From positions 496,001-560,000 of the forward strand of contig BMVA01000001.1 of the NCBI GenBank assembly GCA_014650475.1: 64,000 bases of DNA, in the 5' to 3' direction. Below are positions 1 through 11,197 of the stretch, in pieces (the stretch's first letter is position 1; each line of letters begins with the position of its first letter). The translations under genes and the position numbers were made by a program. The notes under the pieces were generated by a model that was given only the letters and a program-made list of their open reading frames with translations, was not told where the DNA came from and did not search any database. The DNA is from Streptomyces albogriseolus. Lineage in GTDB: Bacteria; Actinomycetota; Actinomycetes; Streptomycetales; Streptomycetaceae.

Positions 1-348
1 GCGGGGGCGCTGGAGTATCCCCGCGATCCGGCCCTGCTCGACGCGGGAGGAGGGCAGGATGCCCTCGGTCTCGTCGTCGATGCGCTGGGCGGAGCCGGTG
101 GCGGTGGCCTCGGTGACCGCCTTGTCGTGCGCGGTCTTGGCGGCCCGGCGCTCCTGGCGGCGGCGCTGCTTGACCGTGCGGTAGATGTGCGAGGTGGCCC
201 GGCGGACCGCGATCGCGTCCGGGTGGTCCACGTCGATCTTGTCGAGTTCCTCGAGCACGCTCAGGCAGACGGCCAGCCGCTCCGGGTCGATGCCGGGCCC
301 GTGCGCCACCTCGTCCGTGGTCCCGGGTCCGTCCTGTGTCACCGTCAT
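1..348 (-). CDS. SDR-family oxidoreductase, C-terminus cut by window edge
   Basis: The first 116 codons of a gene running off the left edge are visible. The start is the ATG whose complement lies at 346-348. The visible part is a charged, helical N-terminal extension: residues about 20-40 read as a leucine/aspartate-rich helix (LAVCLSVLEELDKIDVDH) and residues about 55-85 are very rich in Arg, Lys and Ala. This extension matches my memory of a Streptomyces family of short-chain dehydrogenases whose Rossmann fold follows a CxxC segment. The catalytic domain itself is outside the window, so the assignment rests on the extension only. Substrate unknown. Confidence 0.6.
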   Translation of the reverse strand, partial: MTVTQDGPGTTDEVAHGPGIDPERLAVCLSVLEELDKIDVDHPDAIAVRRATSHIYRTVKQRRRQERRAAKTAHDKAVTEATATGSAQRIDDETEGILPSSRVEQGRIAGILQRPR

Positions 349-451
349 CGCCGCTGCCGTTCCCGCTTCGGTTCTCGCGGCGCTCCGTTCGCGTCCGCTG
401 TCGAACGGGGGATTTTACGGAGCGCCGGGCCGCAGCACCAAACCGCTGCGC

Positions 452-1879
452 TCAGTGATCGCAGGCCACGGTGAGTGCCGTCACCTCCTCGGTCACCGCG
501 CGGGCGAGCAGGTCGAGGTCCTCGACGGCCGCGCCGTCGGCCACCAGCCCGTAGTGGACGCGTCCCCGGTAGGTGGAGACCGCGACCGCGAGGGAGTGGC
601 CGGGGGCGAGCGGCGCGAGCGGGAACACGGCGCCGAGCGGGTCGCCGCCGAGGCGCAGGCCGAAGCCGGGCAGCGGCACGCTGGTGACCAGGACGTCGAA
701 CCAGAGCCGGGCCGCCTGCCCGAGCAGCGGCCCGCCGAGCCGGTGGCCGAGCGGCGGCACGTGCTCGGCGAGCAGCGCCACCGCGCCCGCGCCGCGGTGC
801 GGGCCCGCCTCCTTGTTGCGGTCCATGGCGGTGCGGACCCGGGTCAGCCGGGTGACCGGGTCCTTCTCGTCGACCGGGAGCCGCATCAGGTACCCGGAGA
901 GCCGGTTGCCCTGTGGGTGGGCGGTGCGGGGGCGGCGCCGGGAGACGGGGACGAGGGCGCGCGGGGCGACGCCGTCGCTGCCGTCGCCGCGCTCGTCGAG
1001 CCAGCGGCGCAGCGCGCCGGCGACGACCGCGATGAGGACGTCGTTGACGGTGCCGCCGGCGCTCTTGCGGATGAGGTGCACGTCGTCGAGGTCGACGACC
1101 ACGCCGGCGGTGCGGCGGGTGCCGCTGGGCGCGCAGGTGAGGGCGGGCGAGGAGCGCATGTCGAGGGTGGACCGGGCGACGGCGGCGCCGATGTCCAGGG
1201 CCCGGCCGGCCTCGGCGAGGGCGTCGCGCACCATGCCGGGCACCTCACGGACGTCCGGCACGACCCCGCGGGGCGGCTCGGCGGGCCTGGGCCGGGGGGT
1301 GGGCAGGTCCATGGGATCCATCAGCGCGGCGGCGAGGGTGAGGGCGCGCAGTCCGTCGGCGAGGGCGTGGTGGAACTTGAACAGGACGGCGAAGCGGGCG
1401 CCGCCCTCCTCCGGCAGCACGTGCGCCTCCCAGGGCGGACGGACGCGCTCCAGGGGGCGTCCCATCAGGTCGCCCGCGGCGGTGTGGAAGTCGGCGACGG
1501 GCGGGTGCAGCCGGACGTGGTTCAGCGGGTCGAAGCCGGGGTCGGGCTCGCGGGCGGCGCCGCCGAAGGCGAGCGAGCGGCGTACGACGGAGGTGAGCGG
1601 GCGGCCCAGCGCGGCCGTGAGCGGTTCGCCGGGGGCGGGCCAGGGGCGGCGCAGCGCCGAGAGCGGGCGCCGCAGTCCGAGTGGCTGCCAGGTGTCACGG
1701 ATGCGCATGCGCAGCCCGGGCACGGCGGCCGACCGCGCGGCGAGCAGGTCCGCGGCGTGGGCGGCCGCGGAGGGCGAGCCGGCCGTGAAGACGCCGAGCG
1801 CCGCGAGGTGCATGGGGTGACCGGCGGACTCGAGGTTCCAGAAGGCCAGGTCGAGGGGAGCGAGCGGGTCTGCGGTCAT
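452..1879 (-). CDS. Wax ester synthase / diacylglycerol acyltransferase (WS/DGAT)
   Basis: Encodes 475 residues, the normal length for bacterial WS/DGAT O-acyltransferases. These enzymes make triacylglycerol or wax esters by transferring an acyl group from acyl-CoA to diacylglycerol or a fatty alcohol at the membrane. The catalytic HHxxxDG motif is present as HHALADG (His170, His171, Asp175, Gly176). The N-terminus (PLDLAFWNLESAGHPMH) is typical of the family's first strand and helix, and the C-terminal half holds the expected NDVLIAVVAGALRRWL segment. It is monocistronic as far as can be seen, reading away from the GH2 gene with about 250 bases between. Storage lipid synthesis is inferred; the acceptor alcohol is not readable from sequence. 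Confidence 0.9.
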   Translation of the reverse strand: MTADPLAPLDLAFWNLESAGHPMHLAALGVFTAGSPSAAAHAADLLAARSAAVPGLRMRIRDTWQPLGLRRPLSALRRPWPAPGEPLTAALGRPLTSVVRRSLAFGGAAREPDPGFDPLNHVRLHPPVADFHTAAGDLMGRPLERVRPPWEAHVLPEEGGARFAVLFKFHHALADGLRALTLAAALMDPMDLPTPRPRPAEPPRGVVPDVREVPGMVRDALAEAGRALDIGAAVARSTLDMRSSPALTCAPSGTRRTAGVVVDLDDVHLIRKSAGGTVNDVLIAVVAGALRRWLDERGDGSDGVAPRALVPVSRRRPRTAHPQGNRLSGYLMRLPVDEKDPVTRLTRVRTAMDRNKEAGPHRGAGAVALLAEHVPPLGHRLGGPLLGQAARLWFDVLVTSVPLPGFGLRLGGDPLGAVFPLAPLAPGHSLAVAVSTYRGRVHYGLVADGAAVEDLDLLARAVTEEVTALTVACDH

Positions 1880-1980
1880 GGGCGGGGGCCTCGCATCGAC
1901 GACGGAAACGGATCAGCAGTCAATCGCTCCCGGCCGATTACGGTCAAGTACGATCTGGCTACCCATAGTTAACAGCATAG

Positions 1981-2027
1981 GACGTCTCCACCCCCTCTGC
2001 TGCTACGGCAGAAGGGGCGGAGACGTC
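1981..2027 (-). terminator. Large imperfect hairpin downstream of the GH2 gene
   Basis: The outer arms GACGTCTCC and GGAGACGTC pair perfectly and the inner arms pair with a few mismatches or G-U pairs, giving an about 22-bp stem with a very short loop at about 2003-2005. It lies about 100 bases past the stop of the GH2 gene and just upstream of the acyltransferase start, so it most likely terminates GH2 transcription. No T tract follows, as is common in high-GC actinobacteria. Confidence 0.55.
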
Positions 2028-2073
2028 GTGATGTGCGGGGCCCGCGGGGTGTCCCGGCCGTCCGGCGGGGTGG

Positions 2074-2103
2074 CGCACGCCACCCGGACGCACGCCACCC
2101 GGA
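2074..2103. repeat. Tandem duplication of a 15-base unit
   Basis: CGCACGCCACCCGGA occurs twice head to tail directly downstream of the GH2 stop codon. It is short, non-coding, and of no evident function. Confidence 0.7.
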
Positions 2104-2130
2104 CGGGCGGAGGCCCCGCTCAGCGGTCCG

Positions 2131-4749
2131 TCACTCCGTGGCGGGGCAGCCCGCGGGCCGGGCCCGGGAGGCGTCCCGGATCAGGTCCTGCTGCGCGGCC
2201 CGCACCCGCTCCACGTCGGGCTTCATCACCCGCCGGTCGTAGGTGAGCAGACCGTTGAGCTCGCCCTCCACGTCGGAGATCTGGGTGTAGACGGCGCCGT
2301 TGCCGCCCCGGCACACCAGCGCCCGTACCTCGTCGAGCTTGGTGAGGTAGTCGTCGGTGTAGGTCGCCGGGTCGACGTCGACGTACGACTGCTGCACGGG
2401 CCAGGCGTGGCCGGGCACCGCGAGGCCGAGACCGCCGTACTCGCCGCTGACCAGGGCGCGTTCACCGTCGGGCCGGGGCGGCAGGGCGGGGCTCGGGTAG
2501 CCGTGCTCGTCCATGATGTCGCCGGTGCCGCCGTCGGCGCCCAGGTTGAGTCCGGACTGGTTGTTGACCAGCCGGCTGGGGTCCCAGGACTTGGCCTGCG
2601 CGGCGATTCGGCCGACGTCGTACTGGCCCCAGCCCTCGTTGAAGGTGACCCACATGACGATCGACGGGCTGCTGATGTGCTCGTCGATCATCTCCTTCAT
2701 CTCGCGCTCGTAGCGGGCGCGGGCCTCGGCGTCGGGGGTGCGGGCGTCCCGCATGGAGGGCATGTCCTGCCACACCAGCAGTCCGAGGCGGTCGGCCCAG
2801 TGGAACCAGCGGTCGGGTTCGACCTTGATGTGCTTGCGCACCGAGTTGAAGCCGAGCTGCTTGTGCGCCTTCAGGTCGTGGGCGAGGGCCTCGTCGGTGG
2901 GCGCGGTGTGCAGGCCGTCGGGCCAGAATCCCTGGTCGAGGGTGGCCATCAGGAAGACCGGTTTCCCGTTGAGGACCGTGCGCGGCACACCGTCGATCTT
3001 CTCGACGGCGATGGAGCGCATGCCGAAGTAGCTGTTCACGCGGTCGGCGCCGACGCTGACCCTCAGGTCGTACAGGAAGGGGTCGTCGGGCGACCACAGG
3101 CGCGGCTTCCTGATCTTCAGGGTGAGCGGCTGTCCGGTGCGGCCGGTGGCCGTGGCGACCTTGCGCCGTCCGTCGTACGCGGTGGCCGTGACCGGCAGTC
3201 CCGCGCGGACGCCCTTCGCCTCGACGGTGAGCCGTTCGCCGGCCACGTCGGGGATCAGCTTGAGGGAGTCCACGTGGTCGCGGGTGACGGGCTCCATCCA
3301 GACCGTCTGCCAGATGCCGGAGCTGGGCGTGTACCAGATGCCGCTCGGGTCGAGGCGCTGCTTGCCCATGGGCGGGTTCTCGCCGTCGGCGGCGTCGGTC
3401 GGGTCGTAGACGCCGACGATCAGCTCCTGGGGGCCGCTCCGCTCCAGCGCGTCGGTGACGTCGACGGAGAACTTGTCGTAGCCGCCCTCGTGCGCGGTGA
3501 CCTTGGTGCCGTTGACGTAGACCTCGGCGCGCCAGTCGACCGCCTGGAAGTTGAGGCGCAGCCGCTTGCCGGAGCCGATGTGCCAGTCACGCGGGACGGT
3601 GAAAGTACGGCGGTACCACATGCGGTCCTCGTGCCGCTGGATCCCGGAGAGCTGGGACTCCACCGGGTACGGCACCAGGATGCGTTCCTCCAGCGTGCGG
3701 CCCACGGGCGGGCGCTCGCCCTCCTCGGCGGCGGCGAACTGCCAGCGGCCGTTGAGGTTCTGCCAGGCGGGGCGGGTGAGCTGGGGGCGCGGGTACTCGG
3801 GATGGGCGTTGCCGGGGCCCACCTCGTCGGCCCAGCGGGTGCGCAGTTCGTGGGTGGAGCGGTTGGGTCCGCTGGTGAGGAAGGCGTCCACGGGGTCGCC
3901 GTCGGCGGCCTTCAGACCGCCCTGGCCGTCGTACCGGACGTCGGCGCTGCCGCGGGCGGTGCCGGTCTTGTTGCCGACGACGGGTTCGGCGAGGGTGACG
4001 AGCAGCGCCCTCGGGTCGGCCGGGTCGGGTGCCGCCGAGGTCAGCGGCCAGGGGGCGCCGCCGATCACCGCGTTGAGGTGGTCGGTGAAGCCGGCGGGCG
4101 GTGTGGCGAGCGGCTCCGGGAAGTCGAGCTTGAGGGTGCGTCCGGACGCGAGGACGGTGGCGCCGAGGGCGCCGTCGTAGTCGAAGCCGTCCGGGAGGCG
4201 GAACGCCGACCGGGGCACCGCTTCCTTGGCGCCGCCGGGCGGGGTCCAGCGCAGGTGGAAGTTGGAGCCGCCGTAGTGCTCGAAGTACTCGACCTTGATG
4301 TCGTGGGCGCGTCCCGCGGTGAGCTGGACCGGCTCGGAGGTCTGCTCGTTGTCCCAGTCGTCGGTCCAGTGGTCGATGACGAGGGCGCCGTCGACCCACA
4401 GGCGGAAGCCGTTGTCCGAGCTGACCGAGAAGGTGTGGGAGCCGGTGGTCTCCGGCACGATCTTGCCGGTCCAGCGGACGCTGACGTCGTCCGCCCGGCC
4501 GGTGGTGAGGCTCAGGCGCGGCTCCAGGTTGTCGAAGTCGAGGTGCGGGTCGAAGGCGACGGCCTTGAGTTCGTGGAAGTCGAAGGCGCCGGGGGCGGAG
4601 TGGGTCCAGTACTCGCCCTTCAGCCCGTGGATCTCCACGGGGTCGTCCTCCGCGGCGGCCGAAGCGGGCCCGGTCGCGGTGAGGCCGGTGACGCCCAGCG
4701 CGGTGGCCAGGAGGAGGGCGAAGCGGTTCCTGAGTCGTCTGATGCGCAC
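2131..4749 (-). CDS. Secreted PA14-domain glycoside hydrolase family 2 enzyme
   Basis: I chose the GTG at 4749 because GGAGG sits four bases before it and the protein then opens with a clear Sec signal (RIRRLRNRF, a hydrophobic core, AXA-type ending near residue 32). Upstream in-frame starts would add about 30 residues before the signal. The 872-residue product has a PA14 carbohydrate-binding domain at about 40-185, a GH2 sugar-binding jelly roll at about 325-490, an immunoglobulin-like domain, and a C-terminal TIM barrel. The likely acid/base is Glu705 (TFNEGWG) and the nucleophile Glu770 (VSGEYGG). GH2 members are beta-galactosidases, mannosidases or glucuronidases; which substrate applies here is unknown. 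A LacI-type palindrome lies in front of it, suggesting sugar induction. Confidence 0.9.
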   Translation of the reverse strand: MRIRRLRNRFALLLATALGVTGLTATGPASAAAEDDPVEIHGLKGEYWTHSAPGAFDFHELKAVAFDPHLDFDNLEPRLSLTTGRADDVSVRWTGKIVPETTGSHTFSVSSDNGFRLWVDGALVIDHWTDDWDNEQTSEPVQLTAGRAHDIKVEYFEHYGGSNFHLRWTPPGGAKEAVPRSAFRLPDGFDYDGALGATVLASGRTLKLDFPEPLATPPAGFTDHLNAVIGGAPWPLTSAAPDPADPRALLVTLAEPVVGNKTGTARGSADVRYDGQGGLKAADGDPVDAFLTSGPNRSTHELRTRWADEVGPGNAHPEYPRPQLTRPAWQNLNGRWQFAAAEEGERPPVGRTLEERILVPYPVESQLSGIQRHEDRMWYRRTFTVPRDWHIGSGKRLRLNFQAVDWRAEVYVNGTKVTAHEGGYDKFSVDVTDALERSGPQELIVGVYDPTDAADGENPPMGKQRLDPSGIWYTPSSGIWQTVWMEPVTRDHVDSLKLIPDVAGERLTVEAKGVRAGLPVTATAYDGRRKVATATGRTGQPLTLKIRKPRLWSPDDPFLYDLRVSVGADRVNSYFGMRSIAVEKIDGVPRTVLNGKPVFLMATLDQGFWPDGLHTAPTDEALAHDLKAHKQLGFNSVRKHIKVEPDRWFHWADRLGLLVWQDMPSMRDARTPDAEARARYEREMKEMIDEHISSPSIVMWVTFNEGWGQYDVGRIAAQAKSWDPSRLVNNQSGLNLGADGGTGDIMDEHGYPSPALPPRPDGERALVSGEYGGLGLAVPGHAWPVQQSYVDVDPATYTDDYLTKLDEVRALVCRGGNGAVYTQISDVEGELNGLLTYDRRVMKPDVERVRAAQQDLIRDASRARPAGCPATE

Positions 4750-4823
4750 GGATCCTCCGTCGGTGAGGAAGTGACGGCTCTCGCTGTGCAGGTGCATGTT
4801 CTGTTCTGTGCGTTGTTCAGTCC

Positions 4824-4839
4824 CGTACAACGTTGTCAA
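4824..4839 (-). promoter_or_regulatory. LacI-family-type operator overlapping a -35 box
   Basis: The perfect palindrome ACAACGTTGT (4827-4836), extended on the minus strand as TTGACAACGTTGTACGG, resembles LacI-family operators found in front of actinobacterial sugar-utilisation genes. It overlaps a minus-strand TTGACA hexamer about 85 bases before the GH2 start, so a bound repressor would block the promoter. I could not pick a convincing -10 box. Confidence 0.45.
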
Positions 4840-4898
4840 AGAACAGCACTTGGCATAACAGCACGGATTCCGCCATCAGTCCAGGGACATGACAAAGA

Positions 4899-4923
4899 CC
4901 CCGATCGTCCCGTACGACCGGGG
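4899..4923 (-). terminator. Intrinsic terminator after glgC
   Basis: CCCCGATCGT and ACGACCGGGG form a 10-bp stem (one G-U) with a five-base loop. Read on the minus strand it is followed by TCTTTGT. It lies 15 bases after the glgC stop. Confidence 0.65.
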
Positions 4924-4938
4924 CCTCCCTGATAGGCG

Positions 4939-6159
4939 CTACGGCACCAACTGCCCCTTCCCCAGGGCGATCACGCCGCCCTTGGAGACCGTGTACAGCT
5001 CCGCGTCGCGCTCCGGGTTGACGCCGATCGTCGCGCCCGGCGGCACCTCGACGTTCTTGTCCAGCACCGCCCCGCGCACCACCGCGCCCCGCCCGATGTG
5101 CACGTTGTCGTGCAGGACCGACCCCTGCACCACCGCGCCGGGGTCGACGACCACGCCCGGCGACAGCACGGACCGTGTCACCTGTCCCCGGATCAGGCAG
5201 CCGGCGCTGACGATGGACTCGCTCGCGATGCCTCCCGCGTTGAACCGGGCCGGCGAAAGCTGCCCGGAGTGGGTGTAGACGGGCCACTGGCGGTTGTAGA
5301 GGTTGAACGCGGGGCGCTCGGCGATCAGGTCCATGTGGGCGTCGTAGTACGCGTCGAGCGTGCCGACGTCCCTCCAGTAGCCCTGGTCGCGGCTGGTCTC
5401 CCCCGGCACGTGGTTGGTGCTGAAGTCGTACAGGTGGGCCTCACCCCGCTCGGTGAGCTGCGGCAGGATCGAACCGCCCATGTCGTGCACCGAGTTCTCG
5501 TCCTCGGCGTCCCGCTGGAGCGCCTCGACGAGCGCCTTGGTGGTGAAGATGTAGTTGCCCATGGAGGCGAACACGCAGTCGGGGTCGTCGGCCAGGCCGG
5601 GCGGGTCGGCCGGCTTCTCCAGGAAGCGTTCCACGGTGAGTCCGTCGGAGCCCGGGGTGATCACGCCGAACGAGGGCGACTCCGCGCGCGGCACCCGGAT
5701 CCCGGCCACGGTGACGCCGGCGCCGCTCTCGATGTGCTGGCCGAGCATCTGGCGCGGGTCCATGCGGTACACATGGTCGGCTCCGAACACCGCCACGTAC
5801 TCCGGGCGCTCGTCGTAGATCAGGTTCAGCGACTGGAGGATGGCGTCGGCGCTGCCCAGGTACCAGCGCGGACCGAGGCGCTGCTGCGCGGGGACCGGGG
5901 TGACATAGTTGCCGAGCAGGCTGGACATCCGCCAGGTGGTGGTGATGTGCCGGTCCAGCGAGTGCGACTTGTACTGCGTGAGCACGCAGATCCGCAGGAT
6001 GTCGCCGTTCACCAGGTTGGACAGCACGAAGTCGACGAGTCTGTACGTGCCGCCGAAGGTGACCGCCGGTTTGGCGCGGTCCGCCGTGAGGGGCATCAGG
6101 CGCTTGCCCTCGCCGCCCGCGAGCACGATTCCCAGCACCGAAGGACCTCCACGACGCAT
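4939..6159 (-). CDS. glgC: Glucose-1-phosphate adenylyltransferase
   Basis: This 406-residue protein makes ADP-glucose from glucose-1-phosphate and ATP, the committed step of bacterial glycogen synthesis. The nucleotidyltransferase domain begins with the signature [19 protein letters not shown] (residues about 14-32), followed by [10 protein letters not shown] and the [10 protein letters not shown] metal-binding region. The C-terminal part is a left-handed beta-helix of hexapeptides ([20 protein letters not shown] and similar). The start at 6159 has GAGGAG a few bases upstream; the much longer open frame through glgA is spurious. It lies 50 bases behind glgA on the same strand and is followed by a hairpin terminator, so the two form a small glycogen operon. 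Confidence 0.96.
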   Translation of the reverse strand: MRRGGPSVLGIVLAGGEGKRLMPLTADRAKPAVTFGGTYRLVDFVLSNLVNGDILRICVLTQYKSHSLDRHITTTWRMSSLLGNYVTPVPAQQRLGPRWYLGSADAILQSLNLIYDERPEYVAVFGADHVYRMDPRQMLGQHIESGAGVTVAGIRVPRAESPSFGVITPGSDGLTVERFLEKPADPPGLADDPDCVFASMGNYIFTTKALVEALQRDAEDENSVHDMGGSILPQLTERGEAHLYDFSTNHVPGETSRDQGYWRDVGTLDAYYDAHMDLIAERPAFNLYNRQWPVYTHSGQLSPARFNAGGIASESIVSAGCLIRGQVTRSVLSPGVVVDPGAVVQGSVLHDNVHIGRGAVVRGAVLDKNVEVPPGATIGVNPERDAELYTVSKGGVIALGKGQLVP

Positions 6160-6209
6160 GCCCGTCTCCTCACGCCGAGTTTTCCCATGACTGCCCCGGA
6201 CGGGCCGCT

Positions 6210-7361
6210 TCAGTCCTGCCGGAGGATCTCTTCGTACAGCCCGGCCGTGCGGCGTGCCACCGCGTCCCAGCCGAACTCCGTCACCGCGCGCTCCCGTCCC
6301 GCCTCGCCCATGGTCCGCGCCGTGTCCGGGTCGCCGAGCACCGAGTCCAGCGCCCGGGTGAGTCCCGCCTCGAAGTCGTCGTCCACGTCCACCAGCAGCC
6401 CGGTCCTGCCGTGGTCCACGACCTCCGGGATGCCCCCGACCCGGGAGGCGACCACGGCGGTGCCGCACGCCATCGCCTCCAGGTTGACGATGCCGAGCGG
6501 TTCGTACACCGAGGGGCAGGCGAACACGGTCGCGTGCGTCAGCAGTTGGATCACCTCGGGCCGGGGCAGCATCTGCGGGATCCAGTGCACGCCCTCGCGG
6601 ACCCGGCTCAGCTCCTCGTACAGCACGCGGAACTCCCGGTCGATCTCCGGGGTGTCCGGGGCGCCCGCGCACAGCACCACCTGCGCGGCCGGGTCGACGC
6701 CCCGCACCGCCCGCAGCAGATGGGGCACGCCCTTCTGCCGGGTGATCCGGCCGACGAACAGCACGTACGGCCGGGAGCGGTCGAGGCCGATCCGGTCCAG
6801 GGCGTCGGTGCCGGGGTCGGGGCGGTAGAGGGACGTGTCGATGCCGTTGTGGACGACGTGCACCCTGGCCGGGTCGAGGGCCGGGTAGCAGTCCAGGATG
6901 TCGTCGCGCATGGCTCCGGACACGGCGATCACCGCGTCGGCGGCCTCGTAGGCGGTGCGCTCCGCCCAGCTCGACAGGGCGTAGCCGCCGCCGAGCTGCT
7001 CGGCCTTCCAGGGGCGCAAGGGCTCCAGGGAGTGGGCGGTCACCACGTGCGGGATCCCGTACAGCAGCTTGGCGAGGTGCCCGCCGAGGTTGGCGTACCA
7101 GGTGTGGGAGTGGACCAGTTCGCGGCCCTGGAGGGCGGCGGCCATGGCGAGGTCCACGGAGAAGGTGCGCAGGGCGTCGTTGGCGCCGTCGAGCGCCGAC
7201 CAGGAGCGGTGGCGCAGCACGCCGTCGGCGCGGCCCTCGCCCCAGCAGTGCACCTCCAGGTCCACCAGGGACCGCAGCTCCCGGGCCAGGAACTCCACAT
7301 GGACCCCCGCGCCGCCGTACACGTCCGGGGGGTACTCCCGGGTCAGCAGTCCCACTCGCAC
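6210..7361 (-). CDS. glgA: Glycogen synthase, actinobacterial GT-B type
   Basis: 383 residues with a two-domain GT-B glycosyltransferase layout. The N-terminus [19 protein letters not shown] carries the family's GGxG motif. The C-terminal domain has the donor-binding stretch [10 protein letters not shown] and the [15 protein letters not shown] glutamate motif typical of GT4 enzymes. It resembles the corynebacterial/mycobacterial GlgA lineage, in which the enzyme transfers glucose from ADP-glucose, or makes maltose-1-phosphate, for glycogen. Pairing with glgC supports use of ADP-glucose. Cytoplasmic. Confidence 0.92.
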   Translation of the reverse strand: MRVGLLTREYPPDVYGGAGVHVEFLARELRSLVDLEVHCWGEGRADGVLRHRSWSALDGANDALRTFSVDLAMAAALQGRELVHSHTWYANLGGHLAKLLYGIPHVVTAHSLEPLRPWKAEQLGGGYALSSWAERTAYEAADAVIAVSGAMRDDILDCYPALDPARVHVVHNGIDTSLYRPDPGTDALDRIGLDRSRPYVLFVGRITRQKGVPHLLRAVRGVDPAAQVVLCAGAPDTPEIDREFRVLYEELSRVREGVHWIPQMLPRPEVIQLLTHATVFACPSVYEPLGIVNLEAMACGTAVVASRVGGIPEVVDHGRTGLLVDVDDDFEAGLTRALDSVLGDPDTARTMGEAGRERAVTEFGWDAVARRTAGLYEEILRQD

Positions 7362-7397
7362 CTGAACCCCCTGTCTGCGCGGCCGTCCCTCCCATGG

Positions 7398-8183
7398 TCA
7401 CGCAGACGGGGCGCGCGGGGAAGAGCGGGGCGGCCGTACGAAGCAGCAGTCGCCGCAGACGCCTCCGCCGGGGACGCGGTAGTACAGGCAACAGCTGCGG
7501 CGGCGGAAGACGGTGGCGGTGAGGGTGCCGGCGCCGGCGAGGGCGGGGTGGGCGAGGAGGTCGCGGGACAGCCGGACGGCGCGGGCGGCGGCGTCGGGGC
7601 GGGCGTGACGGGTGATCTCGCGGGCGGCCGCCACGAGCGCGGAGGCGGCGTTGCCGCGCAGGAGGGCGGGCGCGACGCGGTGACGGGCGCGCAGGGCGGC
7701 GGAGAGGGGTTCGAGGTGGCCGTGCAGGACGATGCCGGCGAGGGAGGCCGCGTCGCCGGGCAGGGGCCGTACCCCGGCGAGCCAGAGGTCGTCGGGGGCG
7801 CTCCCCTCCGGGTCCCAGCGGAGCGCGCCCGGGGACAGGTCGGGGACGGCCCCGTACAGCGCGGCGCAGCCGAGGGCAACGGACCACAGGCGCGCGGCCA
7901 GACCCTGATGCGCCACGGAGGCGGCGACGCGGGGCTCCCGGGTGCGCAGGGCGGCGGCGACCCGGCGCACGCGGACGGTCAGGGGGTCGTCGGTCCGGAG
8001 GTCTGTCCGGGGGGAGGCGCTCGGGGGCATGTGCTGAACATCCTGGCGGCGGGGGCCGTATGCCTGGGCGAGCGTGGGTAGGTGACGGTCGGCGTCCTCC
8101 CCCGCGCGCAGGGCGAAGAAGCCACCGAGGTCGCGGAGGGCGGTGAGGCGCGGGTCGAGGTCCACGACGTACAGGAGTACCAA
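7398..8183 (-). CDS. FhuF-like [2Fe-2S] ferric reductase domain protein
   Basis: About 261 residues ending in a cysteine cluster [17 protein letters not shown] (Cys231, 232, 243, 246, 247), the hallmark of the FhuF C-terminal domain, which binds a [2Fe-2S] cluster. FhuF proteins reduce ferric siderophore complexes in the cytoplasm to release iron. The start is uncertain: TTG at 8183 gives the longest form, and a GTG 18 bases downstream is also possible. The gene ends 36 bases before glgA on the same strand. No siderophore gene is nearby, so it looks like a free-standing housekeeping reductase. Confidence 0.8.
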   Translation of the reverse strand: MVLLYVVDLDPRLTALRDLGGFFALRAGEDADRHLPTLAQAYGPRRQDVQHMPPSASPRTDLRTDDPLTVRVRRVAAALRTREPRVAASVAHQGLAARLWSVALGCAALYGAVPDLSPGALRWDPEGSAPDDLWLAGVRPLPGDAASLAGIVLHGHLEPLSAALRARHRVAPALLRGNAASALVAAAREITRHARPDAAARAVRLSRDLLAHPALAGAGTLTATVFRRRSCCLYYRVPGGGVCGDCCFVRPPRSSPRAPSA

Positions 8184-8393
8184 GTCTCTCAGGGGTGGTT
8201 GTCAGGGGCCTCGGCCTCGCGGCGCCCACCCAGGGGATGACAGGGGCGTCCCCGTACTCCATCGGCAGTAGGACGCAGAGGGTGCTCAGGGACGACGACG
8301 GGGAACACCCTGACACGGCATCGTGTTGGACATGGAAGCCGACCGTTCGCCGCGCCGGGCAGACCGCCCTCGCCTCACGCAGAGGAGCAGCCG

Positions 8394-10788
<2,395 letters not shown>

Positions 10789-10800
10789 TCAGGAGGGGCA

Positions 10801-10830
10801 AAAGTAAGCGCTGCGAACAGGCCGTGACAA
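10801..10830 (-). promoter_or_regulatory. Candidate sigma-70-type promoter of the wall hydrolase gene
   Basis: On the minus strand TTGTCA (10825-10830) and TACTTT (10801-10806) are separated by 18 bases and lie about 35 bases upstream of the start codon. Confidence 0.4.
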
Positions 10831-11061
10831 GGCGGCTATCAGCCGCACGGATGCGCCAAATGGCGTGGAAGATACGCCCGTTGCGCCCCTGTTTGCTGCC
10901 GGGCGTGGGCGTGCGCGGGCGCCTGGCGCCGGGCGCGGGAGCGTGCGAAGGCGTGCGCCGGACCGGAGCGCGGAGGGGGCGGCCGGCCGCACCGGGACGG
11001 GCGGGCCGCAGGTGACCGGCCGGAACGCTGAGTACGGAGGGCACCTTCGCGCGTATGTGCC

Positions 11062-11086
11062 TGCGCGGGTCCCGGGGACCCGCGCA
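11062..11086 (+). promoter_or_regulatory. Near-perfect palindrome in the gnd leader
   Basis: TGCGCGGGTCCC and GGGACCCGCGCA are exact inverted copies separated by one G, about 110 bases before the gnd ATG. It could be an operator or a leader hairpin. No regulator can be named. Confidence 0.45.
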
Positions 11087-11197
11087 TGCGCACGCGAGTG
11101 CGGCACGCAAGGATGGTCGATGTCAGGACCGGCGGGCGTCCACCCGGCAGCACCGGCACCCGGCGGCACCGATACCGAGGTCACCAGGAGCACCTGT

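Noticed and set aside
2407-4932. Long plus-strand open frame opposite the GH2 gene
   Set aside because: It is an antisense shadow produced by GC3 bias; low-complexity Val/Gly/Arg composition, no RBS, no family.
6210-8316. Extension of the glgC frame through glgA to a 1125-residue protein
   Set aside because: The added part is an Arg/Pro-rich out-of-frame reading of glgA and the FhuF-like gene; GlgC starts at 6159 with a good RBS.
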